Of a DNA stretch of 64,000 bases, positions 27,009 to 38,328 are shown in pieces. The first letter of the stretch is position 1, and every line of letters starts with the position of its first letter. The translations under genes were made by a program, and so were the position numbers. This DNA comes from Flavobacterium sp. (GTDB lineage: Bacteria; Bacteroidota; Bacteroidia; Flavobacteriales; Flavobacteriaceae). The stretch lies in contig NZ_JAPZUB010000034.1 of assembly GCF_027533505.1 (NCBI RefSeq), positions 1 to 64,000 on the forward strand, given 5' to 3'. The notes below the pieces were generated by a model that saw only the letters and a list, made by a program, of their open reading frames with translations, made no database searches and was not told the DNA's origin.

Positions 27009-27040
27009 TTGTCATATTTTTGATTTTAGTATTATCTTTG
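27009..27040 (+). promoter_or_regulatory. promoter of miaB
   Basis: TTG (27009-27011) and TATCTTTG (27033-27040) are 21 bases apart. The leader to ATG 27077 is about 30 bases. Confidence 0.55.
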
Positions 27041-27076
27041 CAGTCCGTTTTTACGTAATTGAACGGCACAAGGTCG

Positions 27077-28528
27077 ATGGAAAAAGAAATTAACGAAAGT
27101 ATACAAGGACAAAGTTTGATTCTCGACGAACGTCAAGGGAACACCAAAAAAATGTTTATCGAAAGTTACGGCTGTCAAATGAATTTTTCGGACAGTGAGA
27201 TTGTGGCCTCTATTTTGGCCAATGAAGGGTACAATACGACCCAAAATTTGGAAGAAGCCGATTTGGTTTTGGTCAATACTTGTTCGATTCGTGACAAAGC
27301 AGAGCAAACCGTTCGCAAGCGTTTGGAGCAATACAATGCGGTAAAAAAAATCAACCCTTCCATGAAAGTCGGTGTATTGGGTTGTATGGCCGAACGTTTG
27401 AAAGAAAAATTCCTGGATGAAGAAAAAATCGTTGACATGGTGGTAGGGCCCGATGCCTACAAGGACATTCCAAATCTTTTAAAAGAGGTAGAAGACGGTC
27501 GCGATGCCATCAATGTGATTTTGTCTAAAGAAGAAACCTATGGCGACATTGCCCCCGTGCGCTTAAACAGTAACGGTGTGAATGCTTTTGTATCCATCAC
27601 TCGTGGCTGTGACAACATGTGTACCTTTTGCGTAGTTCCTTTTACGCGTGGTCGTGAACGCAGTCGTGAACCGCAAAGTATTTTGGCTGAAATTCAAGAT
27701 CTATGGAATAAAGGATACAAGGAAGTAACGCTTTTGGGACAAAATGTGGACAGTTACCTATGGTATGGGGGTGGCTTGAAAAAGGACTTTGTCAAAGCTT
27801 CAGAAATGCAAAAAGCGACGGCGGTCAATTTCGCGCAACTTTTAGACCTCTGTGCTACACAGTTCCCAAAAATGCGTTTTCGCTTTTCTACTTCCAACCC
27901 ACAAGACATGCATTTGGAGGTTATCGAAACGATGGCCAAACACCACAATATTTGCAAGTACATTCACTTACCCGTTCAAAGTGGAAGCACCCGAATTTTG
28001 GAAGCGATGAATCGTCAACATACGCGAGAAGAATATATGGCGTTGGTGGATAAAATTTATGAAATCATTCCCGAAATCTCTTTATCCCAAGACATGATTG
28101 CTGGCTTCCCGACTGAAACAGAAGAAGACCATCAAAACACCTTGTCCTTAATGGAGCATGCCAAGTACGACTTTGGATTCATGTTTGCTTATTCAGAGCG
28201 ACCTGGAACATTGGCTGCGCGCAAAATGGAAGATGATGTGCCGGAGGAAGTTAAAAAACGACGTTTGAATGAAATTATCGCACTTCAACAAAAATTAGGA
28301 TGGGAACGCACCCGCCGTTTTTTAGGACAAGAAGTTGAAGTGTTGATCGAAAAAGAATCCAAACGTTCGGATGCCCATTGGAGCGGACGTAATTCGCAAA
28401 ACACGGTAGTCGTATTCCCCAAAGAAAATTACAAACCAGGCGATTTTGTGATGGTAAAAGTAACCGATTGTACCTCGGCAACACTTATCGGAGAGGCCGT
28501 TGGCTATGCAGAGCGAATGCAATCGTAA
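27077..28528 (+). CDS. miaB: tRNA-2-methylthio-N6-dimethylallyladenosine synthase
   Basis: Radical-SAM methylthiotransferase that adds a methylthio group to i6A37 of tRNAs reading UNN codons. The 483-residue protein has the N-terminal UPF0004 domain with cluster cysteines ([23 protein letters not shown] and [10 protein letters not shown]), the radical-SAM motif CDNMCTFC, and a C-terminal TRAM domain. ATG 27077 is chosen over an upstream in-frame TTG/ATT because it gives MEKEIN and lies well after the promoter. It heads a rightward series. Confidence 0.95.
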   Translation: MEKEINESIQGQSLILDERQGNTKKMFIESYGCQMNFSDSEIVASILANEGYNTTQNLEEADLVLVNTCSIRDKAEQTVRKRLEQYNAVKKINPSMKVGVLGCMAERLKEKFLDEEKIVDMVVGPDAYKDIPNLLKEVEDGRDAINVILSKEETYGDIAPVRLNSNGVNAFVSITRGCDNMCTFCVVPFTRGRERSREPQSILAEIQDLWNKGYKEVTLLGQNVDSYLWYGGGLKKDFVKASEMQKATAVNFAQLLDLCATQFPKMRFRFSTSNPQDMHLEVIETMAKHHNICKYIHLPVQSGSTRILEAMNRQHTREEYMALVDKIYEIIPEISLSQDMIAGFPTETEEDHQNTLSLMEHAKYDFGFMFAYSERPGTLAARKMEDDVPEEVKKRRLNEIIALQQKLGWERTRRFLGQEVEVLIEKESKRSDAHWSGRNSQNTVVVFPKENYKPGDFVMVKVTDCTSATLIGEAVGYAERMQS

Positions 28529-28531
28529 CCT

Positions 28532-29035
28532 ATGGAAATTCACATTCAATACCGACCCGATCTACAAGAAATGGCTTTGGCTACGCGGTATGTATTGTTT
28601 GAAAAGCCGCTTGTGAAAATCTTACTATTTACAGTTGGTATGTTATTGGGCGGCAGTCTTTTTGCAGCGCTGTATTACCGACTTCCTGAATATTGGGTGG
28701 CCTCGTTTAACGGTTTGCTCTTGGTAGGCATTGGACTTCTGATTTACGGCTATCTGTTATGGACGTTAAAACGGTCGTTGTTGCATAACCCGAAAAATCA
28801 AGAGCTGCACCAATTGCGTTTGAGCGAAAAAGAAATCGAACAAAAAGGAAGCAGCTTTCAGGTAACCCGAAGTTGGCGATCCATATACAGGGTCAAAGAA
28901 ACCAAACGTTGGTTTTTGATTTACACCCAACACAATTCGGCGCTACCAATATTTAAATCACAACTGCAACCCAACCAAATAGAAGCCATCCGAACGCTAT
29001 TAAAGACCGTGCCTGTAAAAAAACAATTGCTTTAA
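28532..29035 (+). CDS. YcxB-like membrane protein
   Basis: A 167-residue protein with two membrane helices in the first half (VKILLFTVGMLLGGSLFAAL and NGLLLVGIGLLIYGYLLWTL) and a soluble C-terminal part with beta strands (LSEKEIEQKGSSFQVTRSWRSIYRVKE), the pattern of YcxB-like proteins. The role is unknown. It starts 3 bases after miaB and is followed 11 bases later by the sigma54-type activator, so all three are probably one transcript. Confidence 0.65.
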   Translation: MEIHIQYRPDLQEMALATRYVLFEKPLVKILLFTVGMLLGGSLFAALYYRLPEYWVASFNGLLLVGIGLLIYGYLLWTLKRSLLHNPKNQELHQLRLSEKEIEQKGSSFQVTRSWRSIYRVKETKRWFLIYTQHNSALPIFKSQLQPNQIEAIRTLLKTVPVKKQLL

Positions 29036-29046
29036 TTCCTTGACTT

Positions 29047-30306
29047 ATGGAAAGTGTACAAAGTATCAAACAACGATTTGAAATTATCGGAAATGACGCC
29101 AAATTGAATCGCGCTATAGAAAAAGCCATTCAAGTAGCCCCTACCGATATTTCGGTGTTGGTGGTGGGTGAAAGCGGTGTTGGAAAAGAAAGCATTCCGA
29201 AGATTATTCATTCCCTTTCGCATCGAAAACACGGCAAATACATTGCGGTGAACTGTGGTGCAATCCCTGAAGGCACCATTGACAGCGAACTTTTTGGACA
29301 CGAAAAAGGGTCGTTTACAGGTGCTACACAAACGCGTGAAGGCTATTTTGAAGTAGCTGACGGCGGCACCATTTTTTTGGATGAAGTAGGCGAATTGCCT
29401 TTGACTACCCAGGTGCGTTTATTACGTGTTTTGGAAAATGGCGAATTTATCAAAGTGGGGTCGTCCAAGGTTCAAAAAACCAATGTGCGCATTGTTGCGG
29501 CCACTAATGTGAATATGCACGAAGCCATTGAAAAAGGGAAATTTAGAGAAGACTTGTACTATCGTTTAAGTACCGTAGAAATAGGATTACCTCCCCTACG
29601 TGAACGCCGCGATGACATCCATTTGTTGTTTCGAAAATTTGCGGCTGACTTTGCTCACAAATACAAAATGCCCCCCATCAAATTGGAAGACAACGCTGTT
29701 GGATATTTAGTCAATTACCGTTGGGCGGGAAACATTCGCCAATTGCGCAATGTCGCTGAACAAATTTCGGTACTTGAAACCAAACGGGATATCAGCGCAT
29801 CTACTTTGGCAGGATACATTCCGCTAGACCAACGCAATTTACCTACTGTGGTCTCGCATAGCAAATCGGAGAGTGATTTTGCTACGGAGCGCGATATCCT
29901 TTACAAAGTTTTATTTGATATGAAAAGTGATTTGAATGATTTAAAAAAACTCACTTTAGAATTGATGAAAAACGGCAAAAACGTTCAGGATATTAATCCG
30001 AGCTTGATTCAAAAAATTTATGGCAAAGCCGAGGAAAGCACTCCATTTACACCAGAGACTACTGTTGCGGTATACCAGCCTACCGTAGAAACGCATCAAG
30101 AGGAATTTCACGATGATGACGCTGAACACAATTATCTTTTTGCCGAAACCGTAGAAGAAGAGGAAGTATTGCGTTTGGAGCAAAAAGAAATCGAATTAAT
30201 CAAAAAGGCTTTAGAGCGAAACAAAGGCCGTCGAAAGGCAGCTGCCGATGAGCTAGGTATCTCTGAACGTACACTTTATCGGAAAATCAAGCAGTTTGAC
30301 CTATAA
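29047..30306 (+). CDS. sigma54-interacting transcriptional activator without receiver domain
   Basis: A 419-residue enhancer-binding protein. The AAA+ domain (about residues 15-250) has Walker A GESGVGKES, the sigma54-contact loop GSFTGA (variant of GAFTGA) and Walker B GGTIFLDEVGEL. An acidic linker follows, then a Fis-type HTH (NKGRRKAAADELGISERTLYRKIKQF) at the C terminus. The N terminus has no receiver, GAF or PAS sensor domain, so its signal is unknown. Flavobacteria have sigma54 (RpoN) in general; its targets here are open, though a sigma54-like -24 element lies before groES. Confidence 0.9.
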   Translation: MESVQSIKQRFEIIGNDAKLNRAIEKAIQVAPTDISVLVVGESGVGKESIPKIIHSLSHRKHGKYIAVNCGAIPEGTIDSELFGHEKGSFTGATQTREGYFEVADGGTIFLDEVGELPLTTQVRLLRVLENGEFIKVGSSKVQKTNVRIVAATNVNMHEAIEKGKFREDLYYRLSTVEIGLPPLRERRDDIHLLFRKFAADFAHKYKMPPIKLEDNAVGYLVNYRWAGNIRQLRNVAEQISVLETKRDISASTLAGYIPLDQRNLPTVVSHSKSESDFATERDILYKVLFDMKSDLNDLKKLTLELMKNGKNVQDINPSLIQKIYGKAEESTPFTPETTVAVYQPTVETHQEEFHDDDAEHNYLFAETVEEEEVLRLEQKEIELIKKALERNKGRRKAAADELGISERTLYRKIKQFDL

Positions 30307-30331
30307 ACAGTGGCTTAACCAGAAATACATT

Positions 30332-30339
30332 TACATTTG
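30332..30339 (+). promoter_or_regulatory. -7 box of the lipoprotein gene
   Basis: TACATTTG lies 20 bases before ATG 30359. No TTG -33 box is evident. Confidence 0.3.
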
Positions 30340-30358
30340 AAGCCCAATTTAACCTACC

Positions 30359-31156
30359 ATGAAAAAACTACTAGTTTTAGCAGTACTTACCGTAAGTTTT
30401 TTTTCTTGTTCCAACGATAGTGATAACGCGTCTATTGCTAATTCACTTCGAGAAGTTGTCCTTTTCAGAAATTCACCACAAGAATTACATTGGAAATTCA
30501 ATACCGATGGTCAATTAACGGAAGCCACCAATGGTCAAAATCAGGTCGTTGAGCGTTATACCTACAACAATTTGAATCAAATCACACGCGTAGGACTTTT
30601 TACCAATGGCACTGAAACCAACAGTTATACCTTTACCTATGACACTAACGGTATAGTGGCAAGTATCAACGGGAATGCTGTCGTTCACAACACCGCAACA
30701 AATACATACACCTATACGCACAACGGTACCGCTCGCTCGGTGACCTTTAATACCGACCGAAAAGCTACCCAAATTGTCGACATGGAAGGTACAGCGTCCA
30801 CTGGTTACACAATGACCTATCAAGCAGGAAATTTGACCTCCTACACCCGCACTTCGATGACTTCTAATGTGAGTCGTAATTACAATTATAACACAATGAT
30901 GACCTACCGAACAGAGTTGGGACGATACACCGCTGCTTTGGCCATGGTTAAAAGTTTTATAGAGCCCGAATTTTTAGCTCATGCCTTCACGTCGCAATAT
31001 GTACCTGAAGAATGTCACCACGGCGCTCCCGCAACGCTTCGCTACAGTTATGGTGTACTTCCGGGGGAACGCTCGTTGCAATTTACTTCAGAAGAATATG
31101 TAAATGATACACCTGGGACAATTGCTTCCTATCAAGAGTATTATTACGGGAATTAA
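30359..31156 (+). CDS. lipoprotein with RHS/YD-like beta repeats
   Basis: A 265-residue protein with a lipoprotein signal (VSFFSCSND, Cys17) and short beta hairpin repeats of the kind YTYNNLNQITRVG and FTYDTNGIVASING, similar to YD/RHS-like repeats. Function unknown; probably an outer-membrane lipoprotein. It stands between the sigma54-type activator and lptE. A similar type of lipoprotein is at 45347-46216. Confidence 0.7.
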   Translation: MKKLLVLAVLTVSFFSCSNDSDNASIANSLREVVLFRNSPQELHWKFNTDGQLTEATNGQNQVVERYTYNNLNQITRVGLFTNGTETNSYTFTYDTNGIVASINGNAVVHNTATNTYTYTHNGTARSVTFNTDRKATQIVDMEGTASTGYTMTYQAGNLTSYTRTSMTSNVSRNYNYNTMMTYRTELGRYTAALAMVKSFIEPEFLAHAFTSQYVPEECHHGAPATLRYSYGVLPGERSLQFTSEEYVNDTPGTIASYQEYYYGN

Positions 31157-31175
31157 ACTTCTTCAATTCGAAATA

Positions 31176-31203
31176 TTGCTTTATTTTAGCGGTCTTATCT
31201 TTG
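31176..31203 (+). promoter_or_regulatory. promoter of lptE, very close to its start
   Basis: TTG (31176-31178) and TATCTTTG (31196-31203) are 17 bases apart. The ATG follows the -7 box after only 4 bases, so any transcript from it would have no or almost no leader. Confidence 0.45.
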
Positions 31204-31207
31204 ACTC

Positions 31208-31708
31208 ATGAAAGCATTACGGTGGATTTCTTTATTGGCTTTGCTTGTATTCCTCAACGGTTGTGGAGGATATAGTTTTACGGGGATTCAAACCGACGCC
31301 AAAACCGTACAAGTAAAATACTTTCAAAACACGGCACCGCTTGTCGAACCTGGGATTGAACGAATTTTCACCAACAAATTACAAGAGGCCATTCAAAACC
31401 AAACGCGATTAAGTTTGACCTCCTCCAATGGCGACTTGGTGTATGAAGGTGAAATCGTGGATTATCGCGTGTCACCAATGACCTCAACTGCCAATTTTAC
31501 AGCGGCACAAAACCGATTAACCATTACGGTATTGGTTAAATTTACCAACGCCAACAAAGAAGATGAAAATTTTGAAAAACGTTTTTCCTTTTTTCAAGAT
31601 TATGAGGGAAATGCCCAATTGACGGGAAGCAAACTCACTGAAGTTGTCGATTTCATTTTCAATCGAATTACACAAGATATTATTAATGAATCGTTGGCGA
31701 AGTGGTAG
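31208..31708 (+). CDS. lptE: LptE family LPS-assembly lipoprotein
   Basis: A 166-residue outer-membrane lipoprotein with lipobox LNGC (Cys19) followed by GGYSFTG, typical of Bacteroidota LptE. In the family LptE plugs the LptD barrel that places LPS in the outer leaflet. The start is fixed by the signal peptide. The gene lies directly before a TPR protein, secG and groES, a gene order I recall from other Flavobacteria. Confidence 0.85.
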   Translation: MKALRWISLLALLVFLNGCGGYSFTGIQTDAKTVQVKYFQNTAPLVEPGIERIFTNKLQEAIQNQTRLSLTSSNGDLVYEGEIVDYRVSPMTSTANFTAAQNRLTITVLVKFTNANKEDENFEKRFSFFQDYEGNAQLTGSKLTEVVDFIFNRITQDIINESLAKW

Positions 31709-31710
31709 GT

Positions 31711-32541
31711 ATGAATAGCACTGATTACATCTATCTACTCAATAAACCTTATGCCATCAACGATCGGCAATTTCGAGAATTGGAACCGATTCTGGAAAAA
31801 TACCCCTATTTTCAAAGTGCGCGTGTTTTACAATTGAAGCATTTGTACAATCTTGACAGTTACCAATACAACGATGCGTTAAAAAAAACTGCGGCCTACA
31901 CCCAGGACCGTGGTGTGCTTTTTGACTTTATAACAACAACACAATTTACTACTATAGACAATACGTTGTATGATCGTAAGGTAGCCGAGTTATTGAATAT
32001 GGAAGTCATTGATTCTGAAGTAGTCGTTGTGCAACCGATGGTCGACCCTTTGCAACAATCCCTTTTAGCTACTATTGAAAAATCGGGAGAAGTTGTACCA
32101 AGAGGAGAATCCCAAACTGCTGAGGCGCTCGAGCTTGGAAAGCCTTTGCCATTCAACACCGAGGAAAAGCACAGTTTTCAAAAGTGGCTTCAACTTTCGC
32201 GTTTTAAACCTATTGAACGAAAAGAAATCCCTGCTGAATCTAACCCTACAGATACTGCTGCTACACGTTCAAAAAAACTGGAGCTCATCGATAAATTTAT
32301 AGAGACTAATCCGAAAATACCTGCGATTTCAAAAGAAAGTGCGCTAACTGCGATAGCTATGGAAACGCCCGATAAAAGTTACTTAATGACCGAAACCCTA
32401 GCCAAGGTCTATTTGGAGCAAAAAAAGTATCAACGGGCAATTCAAGCGTATGAAATTTTAATTTTGAAATATCCAGAAAAAAGTAGTTTCTTTGCAGACC
32501 GAATTGAAGAAATAAAAAAATTACAACAAAATAATCCCTAA
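31711..32541 (+). CDS. TPR-like protein of unknown function
   Basis: A 276-residue cytoplasmic protein. The N terminus (YIYLLNKPYAINDRQFRELEPILEKYPYFQSARVL) is typical of a conserved flavobacterial family; the C terminus contains a TPR unit (TLAKVYLEQKKYQRAIQAYEILILKYPEKSSFFADRI). No enzymatic motif is visible. ATG 31711 directly follows the lptE stop, and secG follows after 3 bases, so it is in the same operon. Confidence 0.75.
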   Translation: MNSTDYIYLLNKPYAINDRQFRELEPILEKYPYFQSARVLQLKHLYNLDSYQYNDALKKTAAYTQDRGVLFDFITTTQFTTIDNTLYDRKVAELLNMEVIDSEVVVVQPMVDPLQQSLLATIEKSGEVVPRGESQTAEALELGKPLPFNTEEKHSFQKWLQLSRFKPIERKEIPAESNPTDTAATRSKKLELIDKFIETNPKIPAISKESALTAIAMETPDKSYLMTETLAKVYLEQKKYQRAIQAYEILILKYPEKSSFFADRIEEIKKLQQNNP

Positions 32542-32544
32542 ACA

Positions 32545-32907
32545 ATGAGCACATTTACAATCTTTTTGGTATTAATTACGATTGTTTGTTTTCTGTTAAT
32601 CATCGTAGTAATGGTTCAAAACCCTAAAGGAGGAGGATTGTCTTCTGCCTTAGGAGGAACACAACAATTAGGCGGTGTACAAAAAACAACCGATTTCTTA
32701 GATAAGAGTACTTGGGTATTGGGTGCAGCGTTGATTGTGTTGGTTTTATTGTCTAGCATGAGCTTTCCGGGTTCTGGTGGCAGTACTGACAAAATCATCG
32801 ATGCGAGTCAATCAGCAGCGCCAGCTCCTGAAGATGCTAAGGAAGCAAAACCGGGTGATGCCAATACAAAACCCGCAGAGACCCCTGCCACTCCTGAAAA
32901 AAAATAA
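32545..32907 (+). CDS. secG: preprotein translocase subunit SecG
   Basis: Accessory subunit of the SecYEG channel. The 120-residue protein has two membrane helices and the family motif NPKGGGLSSALGG after the first. A C-terminal tail rich in Ala, Pro, Glu and Lys (about residues 85-120) extends beyond the E. coli form. It ends the lptE-TPR-secG set and is followed by a strong terminator. Confidence 0.92.
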   Translation: MSTFTIFLVLITIVCFLLIIVVMVQNPKGGGLSSALGGTQQLGGVQKTTDFLDKSTWVLGAALIVLVLLSSMSFPGSGGSTDKIIDASQSAAPAPEDAKEAKPGDANTKPAETPATPEKK

Positions 32908-32914
32908 TGTAAAG

Positions 32915-32939
32915 AGTCCCAATTCGGGACTTTTTTTTT
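32915..32939 (+). terminator. terminator after secG
   Basis: AGTCCC and GGGACT form a stem with an AATTC loop, followed by nine T. Confidence 0.85.
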
Positions 32940-32972
32940 GACCTAAAATCCGCTGACAGCCAGACTGAAAAA

Positions 32973-33005
32973 TTGGCAGTTTTTACCCCTTGGCACAATT
33001 TCTGA
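32973..33005 (+). promoter_or_regulatory. candidate regulatory region of groESL with sigma54-like -24 element
   Basis: TTGGCAC at 32990-32996 equals the sigma54 -24 consensus, but the expected GC at -12 reads GA (33004-33005), so the match is partial. TTGGCAG occurs also at 32973-32979. No CIRCE element or clear TAnnTTTG box is seen in the 112-base gap before groES. Confidence 0.3.
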
Positions 33006-33051
33006 AATAAACGAGGCAAACAAAAAAATAACAAACTAAAAATAATGCATT

Positions 33052-33327
33052 ATGGCTTTAAACATTAAACCTTTATCTGATCGAGTTTTGGTTGAGCCTG
33101 CGGCCGCAGAGACAACCACCGCAGCAGGAATTATCATTCCGGACACTGCAAAAGAAAAACCACAACGAGGAACTGTCGTTGCAGTAGGTAACGGTAAAAA
33201 AGACCATTCGATGACTGTCAAAGTGGGCGATACCGTATTGTATGGAAAATACGCTGGAACCGAACTTAAATACGACGGTAAAGATTATTTAATCATGCGC
33301 GAGGATGACATCCTAGCCATCATTTAA
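33052..33327 (+). CDS. groES: co-chaperonin GroES
   Basis: Seven-subunit lid of the GroEL chaperonin. The 91-residue protein has the family start [16 protein letters not shown], the mobile loop region ([17 protein letters not shown]) and the ending EDDILAII. It forms the normal two-gene operon with groEL, 42 bases apart, and has its own regulatory region after the secG terminator. Confidence 0.97.
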   Translation: MALNIKPLSDRVLVEPAAAETTTAAGIIIPDTAKEKPQRGTVVAVGNGKKDHSMTVKVGDTVLYGKYAGTELKYDGKDYLIMREDDILAII

Positions 33328-33357
33328 GAAAACAGGATTAACAAATCAAAAATTTAA

Positions 33358-34998
<1,641 letters not shown>

Positions 34999-35020
34999 GA
35001 TTAAATACATAAGCATAAAA

Positions 35021-35055
35021 AAATCCGACTGTTGTTTAAGGCAGTCGGATTTTTT
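35021..35055. terminator. bidirectional terminator between groEL and dedA
   Basis: ATCCGACTG and CAGTCGGAT form a 9-bp stem with A runs to the left and T runs to the right, so it can stop transcription of groEL and of the convergent dedA gene. Confidence 0.85.
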
Positions 35056-35074
35056 AGTATCCTATTTTCTGTGC

Positions 35075-35743
35075 TTATTTTCGTTTTCGCACAAACTTCA
35101 TGATCACGGGAACCGTTGTTACCAATACGATCCCGATAACGATGTATTCGATATAATGTTTTAAATCAATATTGAATTGCGTTTTAAACAACTCGTATAA
35201 ATAATGACCCGCAAAGATCATTGTAACGGACCAAAGGACCGACCCAAGAATATTATAAAACATAAACTTTTTGCGATCCATTTCGACTATACCAGCAATC
35301 ACGGGAGCAAAAGTTCGTACGATAGGTAAAAAGCGACCAAATACAACGGCTCGACTACCGTATTTATCAAAAAACTCTTTCGATTGATACAAGTACTTTT
35401 TCTTAAAAAACAAACTGTCTTCTCGTTTGTACAAGTAGCTACCGCTTTTTTTTCCAAACCAATATCCAAACATATTGCCCACAATTCCCATTAACGCGAC
35501 CATAGAAGCCAAAATCGTCACGTTAACAAAATCACTACCCGTAGAGAAATCCCGCATTAAAAGTTCGCTATAAATCCCGCAAAGAAAAAGCAAACTATCG
35601 CCAGGCAAAAAGAAACCTGCCAGCAATCCGGTCTCGGCAAAGACGATAAACAATACTACATACAGGCCTATTTTTATACCTCCAACTTCCAATAAAATAT
35701 AAAACTCGGGGTTTAGGAGTTGTCTCCAATCAAAGTGGTCCAT
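35075..35743 (-). CDS. DedA family membrane protein
   Basis: A 222-residue inner-membrane protein of the DedA/SNARE-associated (VTT) family; some members flip undecaprenyl phosphate or other phospholipids. Family motifs are seen: ETGLLAGFFLPGDSLLF near the N terminus and FGRFLPIVRTFAPVIAGI in the second half. Four to six hydrophobic segments are present. It is convergent with groEL and shares its terminator. The substrate is not known. Confidence 0.9.
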   Translation of the reverse strand: MDHFDWRQLLNPEFYILLEVGGIKIGLYVVLFIVFAETGLLAGFFLPGDSLLFLCGIYSELLMRDFSTGSDFVNVTILASMVALMGIVGNMFGYWFGKKSGSYLYKREDSLFFKKKYLYQSKEFFDKYGSRAVVFGRFLPIVRTFAPVIAGIVEMDRKKFMFYNILGSVLWSVTMIFAGHYLYELFKTQFNIDLKHYIEYIVIGIVLVTTVPVIMKFVRKRK

Positions 35744-35899
35744 GAAATCAATTTTTTGAGGTCGTGAAATTAGGCATTATTTTCCAAAAGGAGTCTTAAT
35801 TTTTTGGTAGAATCCTATTGCACTTAACACGCTACAAAATCAACAGCAATTGTTCAATTTTATAATGCCTTGTTCATCGACTTCACTCCCTCAATTAAT

Positions 35900-36244
35900 T
35901 TAGTTCAAGCGTTCGTATTTACAACAATGGTGTAAGTTTTCATAAACTCCTTCGGGGGCCTTGTAGGAGCCGATAACATCATGCCCAATAGCGGCAATGG
36001 CTTTTTTTACACCATCAAGAGTGGTTTTCTCTTCGTTAATGATCAATTGCAACTGGTGGGTTTCAATATTCCATACCGCAGATTTAACTCCTTTAACGGC
36101 ATAAGCTGCTTTTTCAATGCGCTGTTTACAGGTTTCACAATTGCCATTCACTTCGATAGTATAAGCGGCATTTTTGTTCTTTTTCTCTTGGGCCCATCCT
36201 TGAACAGTAAGTAAGGTCACCATTACAATCAATAATTTTTTCAT
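35900..36244 (-). CDS. exported heavy-metal-associated (HMA) domain protein
   Basis: A 114-residue protein with a signal peptide (ending QGWAQ) and one HMA domain: GNCETCKQRIEKAA with metal-binding Cys36 and Cys39, then the beta-alpha-beta pattern of copper chaperones. The tail contains HHCC, another possible metal site. It should be periplasmic. It is the third gene of an operon with a HYC_CC_PP protein and a TonB-dependent receptor, 28 bases after the receptor. Copper is the likely metal; this is inferred from the motif only. Confidence 0.85.
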   Translation of the reverse strand: MKKLLIVMVTLLTVQGWAQEKKNKNAAYTIEVNGNCETCKQRIEKAAYAVKGVKSAVWNIETHQLQLIINEEKTTLDGVKKAIAAIGHDVIGSYKAPEGVYENLHHCCKYERLN

Positions 36245-36272
36245 TGTAGTTATGTATTAGGATTTGTTTTAT

Positions 36273-38279
36273 TTATAAGACTTTGTAGCGTAATCCAGTA
36301 TAAACCATTCGACCAAAAACAGGAGCATAGATAATGGTGGCATCAAAATTGGGTCCGAAGGGCGCATCTGCTCCTAAAATTGCCCGTTCTTGTTGGTAGT
36401 TGAATAGGTTTTCTGCCCCCAAATAGACTTCCAAGGATTTGGAAAAAACTCGGGTCAATTGCGCATTAACCAACGAATACGATGGAGAAAAATTACCCAA
36501 CTGTTCCGATGCAGGATTGTTTCCGGTATAAGGCAATTGTTGAACACCCATCCAGTTGTAGGTGGCGTCCATTTTCCATTGTTGGTTTTTCTCAGTACGG
36601 GCTGTTTCATACTCAACATTGGAAAAAAAACGGTGTCCTGCTTGAAGCGGACGTTGAAATCGACCCGACAAATAGTCGGTAGCCACATCATAATATTTAA
36701 AGGAGTTGCGAATATTCAACCGATGAATGGGTTCGAAATCAAAATCAACTTGAAGGGTATTAGCATACGAACGCCCCTGTAAATTGTAAAAGATCACCTG
36801 TTGCGCATTTTGCATGACATCGACAACCACTTGGTTTTGAAAATCGGTGCGGTAAGCGTCAATAGTAAAAGCGGCGTTTTTATTGAATATGCGAAACTTT
36901 TGGGTAAAACTAACCCCGTAATTCCATGCAATCTCTGGATCTAAACCATACAATGAACCGCCTGAATTTTGCACTACAAATTGCCGAGAACTGTTGAATA
37001 ATGTTTGGTTCTCCGCCCAAATATTGGCCGCTCTTTTACCGCGACCCATCGATAAACGCACTACGCCAAACTCCCATGGATTGTAGCGCAAATGGAAACG
37101 GGGTGTAAAAAATACCCCTAAACGATTGTGATAATCGACGCGTCCTCCCAAAATATAACTTAGCGAATTTCCATTGTCGAAAGTGTACTCAAAAAAGGTT
37201 CCGATGGCATTATCGATACGACTGTAATCGGTGGCATCCAAGACTTCGGTGTAGCGGTCTAACGTTAGATTGATACCCGTTGAAAATTTGTTGCGAGTAT
37301 TTTCAATAATGGAGTTAAAAATGAAATTGGAATACAAACTTTGTTGCTTTATGGCATATTCGCGCAACCCAAAATAGGAAGATTGATGATGGTACGAAAA
37401 AGCATTTTGAAACCCTAAACTTTGGTACGGCATGCCTTTGAAGACATACCCCGACTTGGTGGATACATCAAAGCGTTCGGTGTTAATTTCGGAGCCCCAT
37501 TGTTGGGTCGTTCCCCGATGATACTGGGGATGAAAATCGACTTCGCCCATTTGCTTTTGATCATTCAAATACTTTAGGTTAAAAAAAGACACCCACCCGG
37601 TTTCGGGATTGGTATACTGCCAACGATGGGTAACATTAAACTGTTGTCCTAAAGGATTATCGAGAAATCCATCATCGTTCATGTCATTTTTCCCTACACG
37701 GGCATTGCCATGAATGAACAAACTTGACGCCCAATATTTGCCTAATTTGACATTAAAATGGGTATTCAATTCGTAGCGATTCCCATTATCGGCATAGGCA
37801 TTGAGGAAAAAGGGAATATCGTTTAATGGTTTTATCAATTCGGTATTGATTTGCCCAGAAATACTTTCGTAGCCATTGACGACACTTCCTGCTCCTTTGG
37901 TAATTTGTATACTTTCGACCCAGGTTCCGGGAATAAAGGATAGCCCATAAATTTGAGAAGCCCCTCGAACTGAAGGGATGTTCTCCTCGGCCATAAGGAT
38001 ATAGGGACTAGTTAATCCGAGCATTCGAATTTGCTTGGTACCCGTAAGGGCATCCGAGAAATTGACATCAATAGAAGGATTGGTTTCAAAACTCTCGGCG
38101 AGGTTACAACACGCGGCTTTGAGCAACTCTTTGGAGGTTACCACTGCCGTATTGGTGGTTTTGGATAAGGATTTTTGTAGGCTTCGCGATTTGCCTTCTA
38201 CTTTGACTTCGTCCAATTTTTGTTGGCCATAAGTCATTAAAGAAATACACAACGCTACAACAAACGCAGGTGTTTTCAT
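36273..38279 (-). CDS. TonB-dependent outer-membrane receptor, probably metal (copper) related
   Basis: A 668-residue TonB-dependent receptor with a signal peptide (ending LMTYGQ), a plug domain from about residue 30 to 155 (VVTSKELLKAACCNLAESF) and a 22-strand barrel ending in the aromatic strand RMVYTGLRYKVL. It lacks the N-terminal carboxypeptidase-regulatory-like domain common in SusC. The Cys pair in KAACCNLAE is typical of receptors found with HMA and HYC_CC_PP proteins. The substrate is probably a metal or metal complex; copper is inferred from neighbours. No SusD partner is present. Confidence 0.88.
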   Translation of the reverse strand: MKTPAFVVALCISLMTYGQQKLDEVKVEGKSRSLQKSLSKTTNTAVVTSKELLKAACCNLAESFETNPSIDVNFSDALTGTKQIRMLGLTSPYILMAEENIPSVRGASQIYGLSFIPGTWVESIQITKGAGSVVNGYESISGQINTELIKPLNDIPFFLNAYADNGNRYELNTHFNVKLGKYWASSLFIHGNARVGKNDMNDDGFLDNPLGQQFNVTHRWQYTNPETGWVSFFNLKYLNDQKQMGEVDFHPQYHRGTTQQWGSEINTERFDVSTKSGYVFKGMPYQSLGFQNAFSYHHQSSYFGLREYAIKQQSLYSNFIFNSIIENTRNKFSTGINLTLDRYTEVLDATDYSRIDNAIGTFFEYTFDNGNSLSYILGGRVDYHNRLGVFFTPRFHLRYNPWEFGVVRLSMGRGKRAANIWAENQTLFNSSRQFVVQNSGGSLYGLDPEIAWNYGVSFTQKFRIFNKNAAFTIDAYRTDFQNQVVVDVMQNAQQVIFYNLQGRSYANTLQVDFDFEPIHRLNIRNSFKYYDVATDYLSGRFQRPLQAGHRFFSNVEYETARTEKNQQWKMDATYNWMGVQQLPYTGNNPASEQLGNFSPSYSLVNAQLTRVFSKSLEVYLGAENLFNYQQERAILGADAPFGPNFDATIIYAPVFGRMVYTGLRYKVL

Positions 38280-38328
38280 AAATGCAATAATTTATTATTT
38301 GACAAAAAATATTAGGTCAAATAATAAA

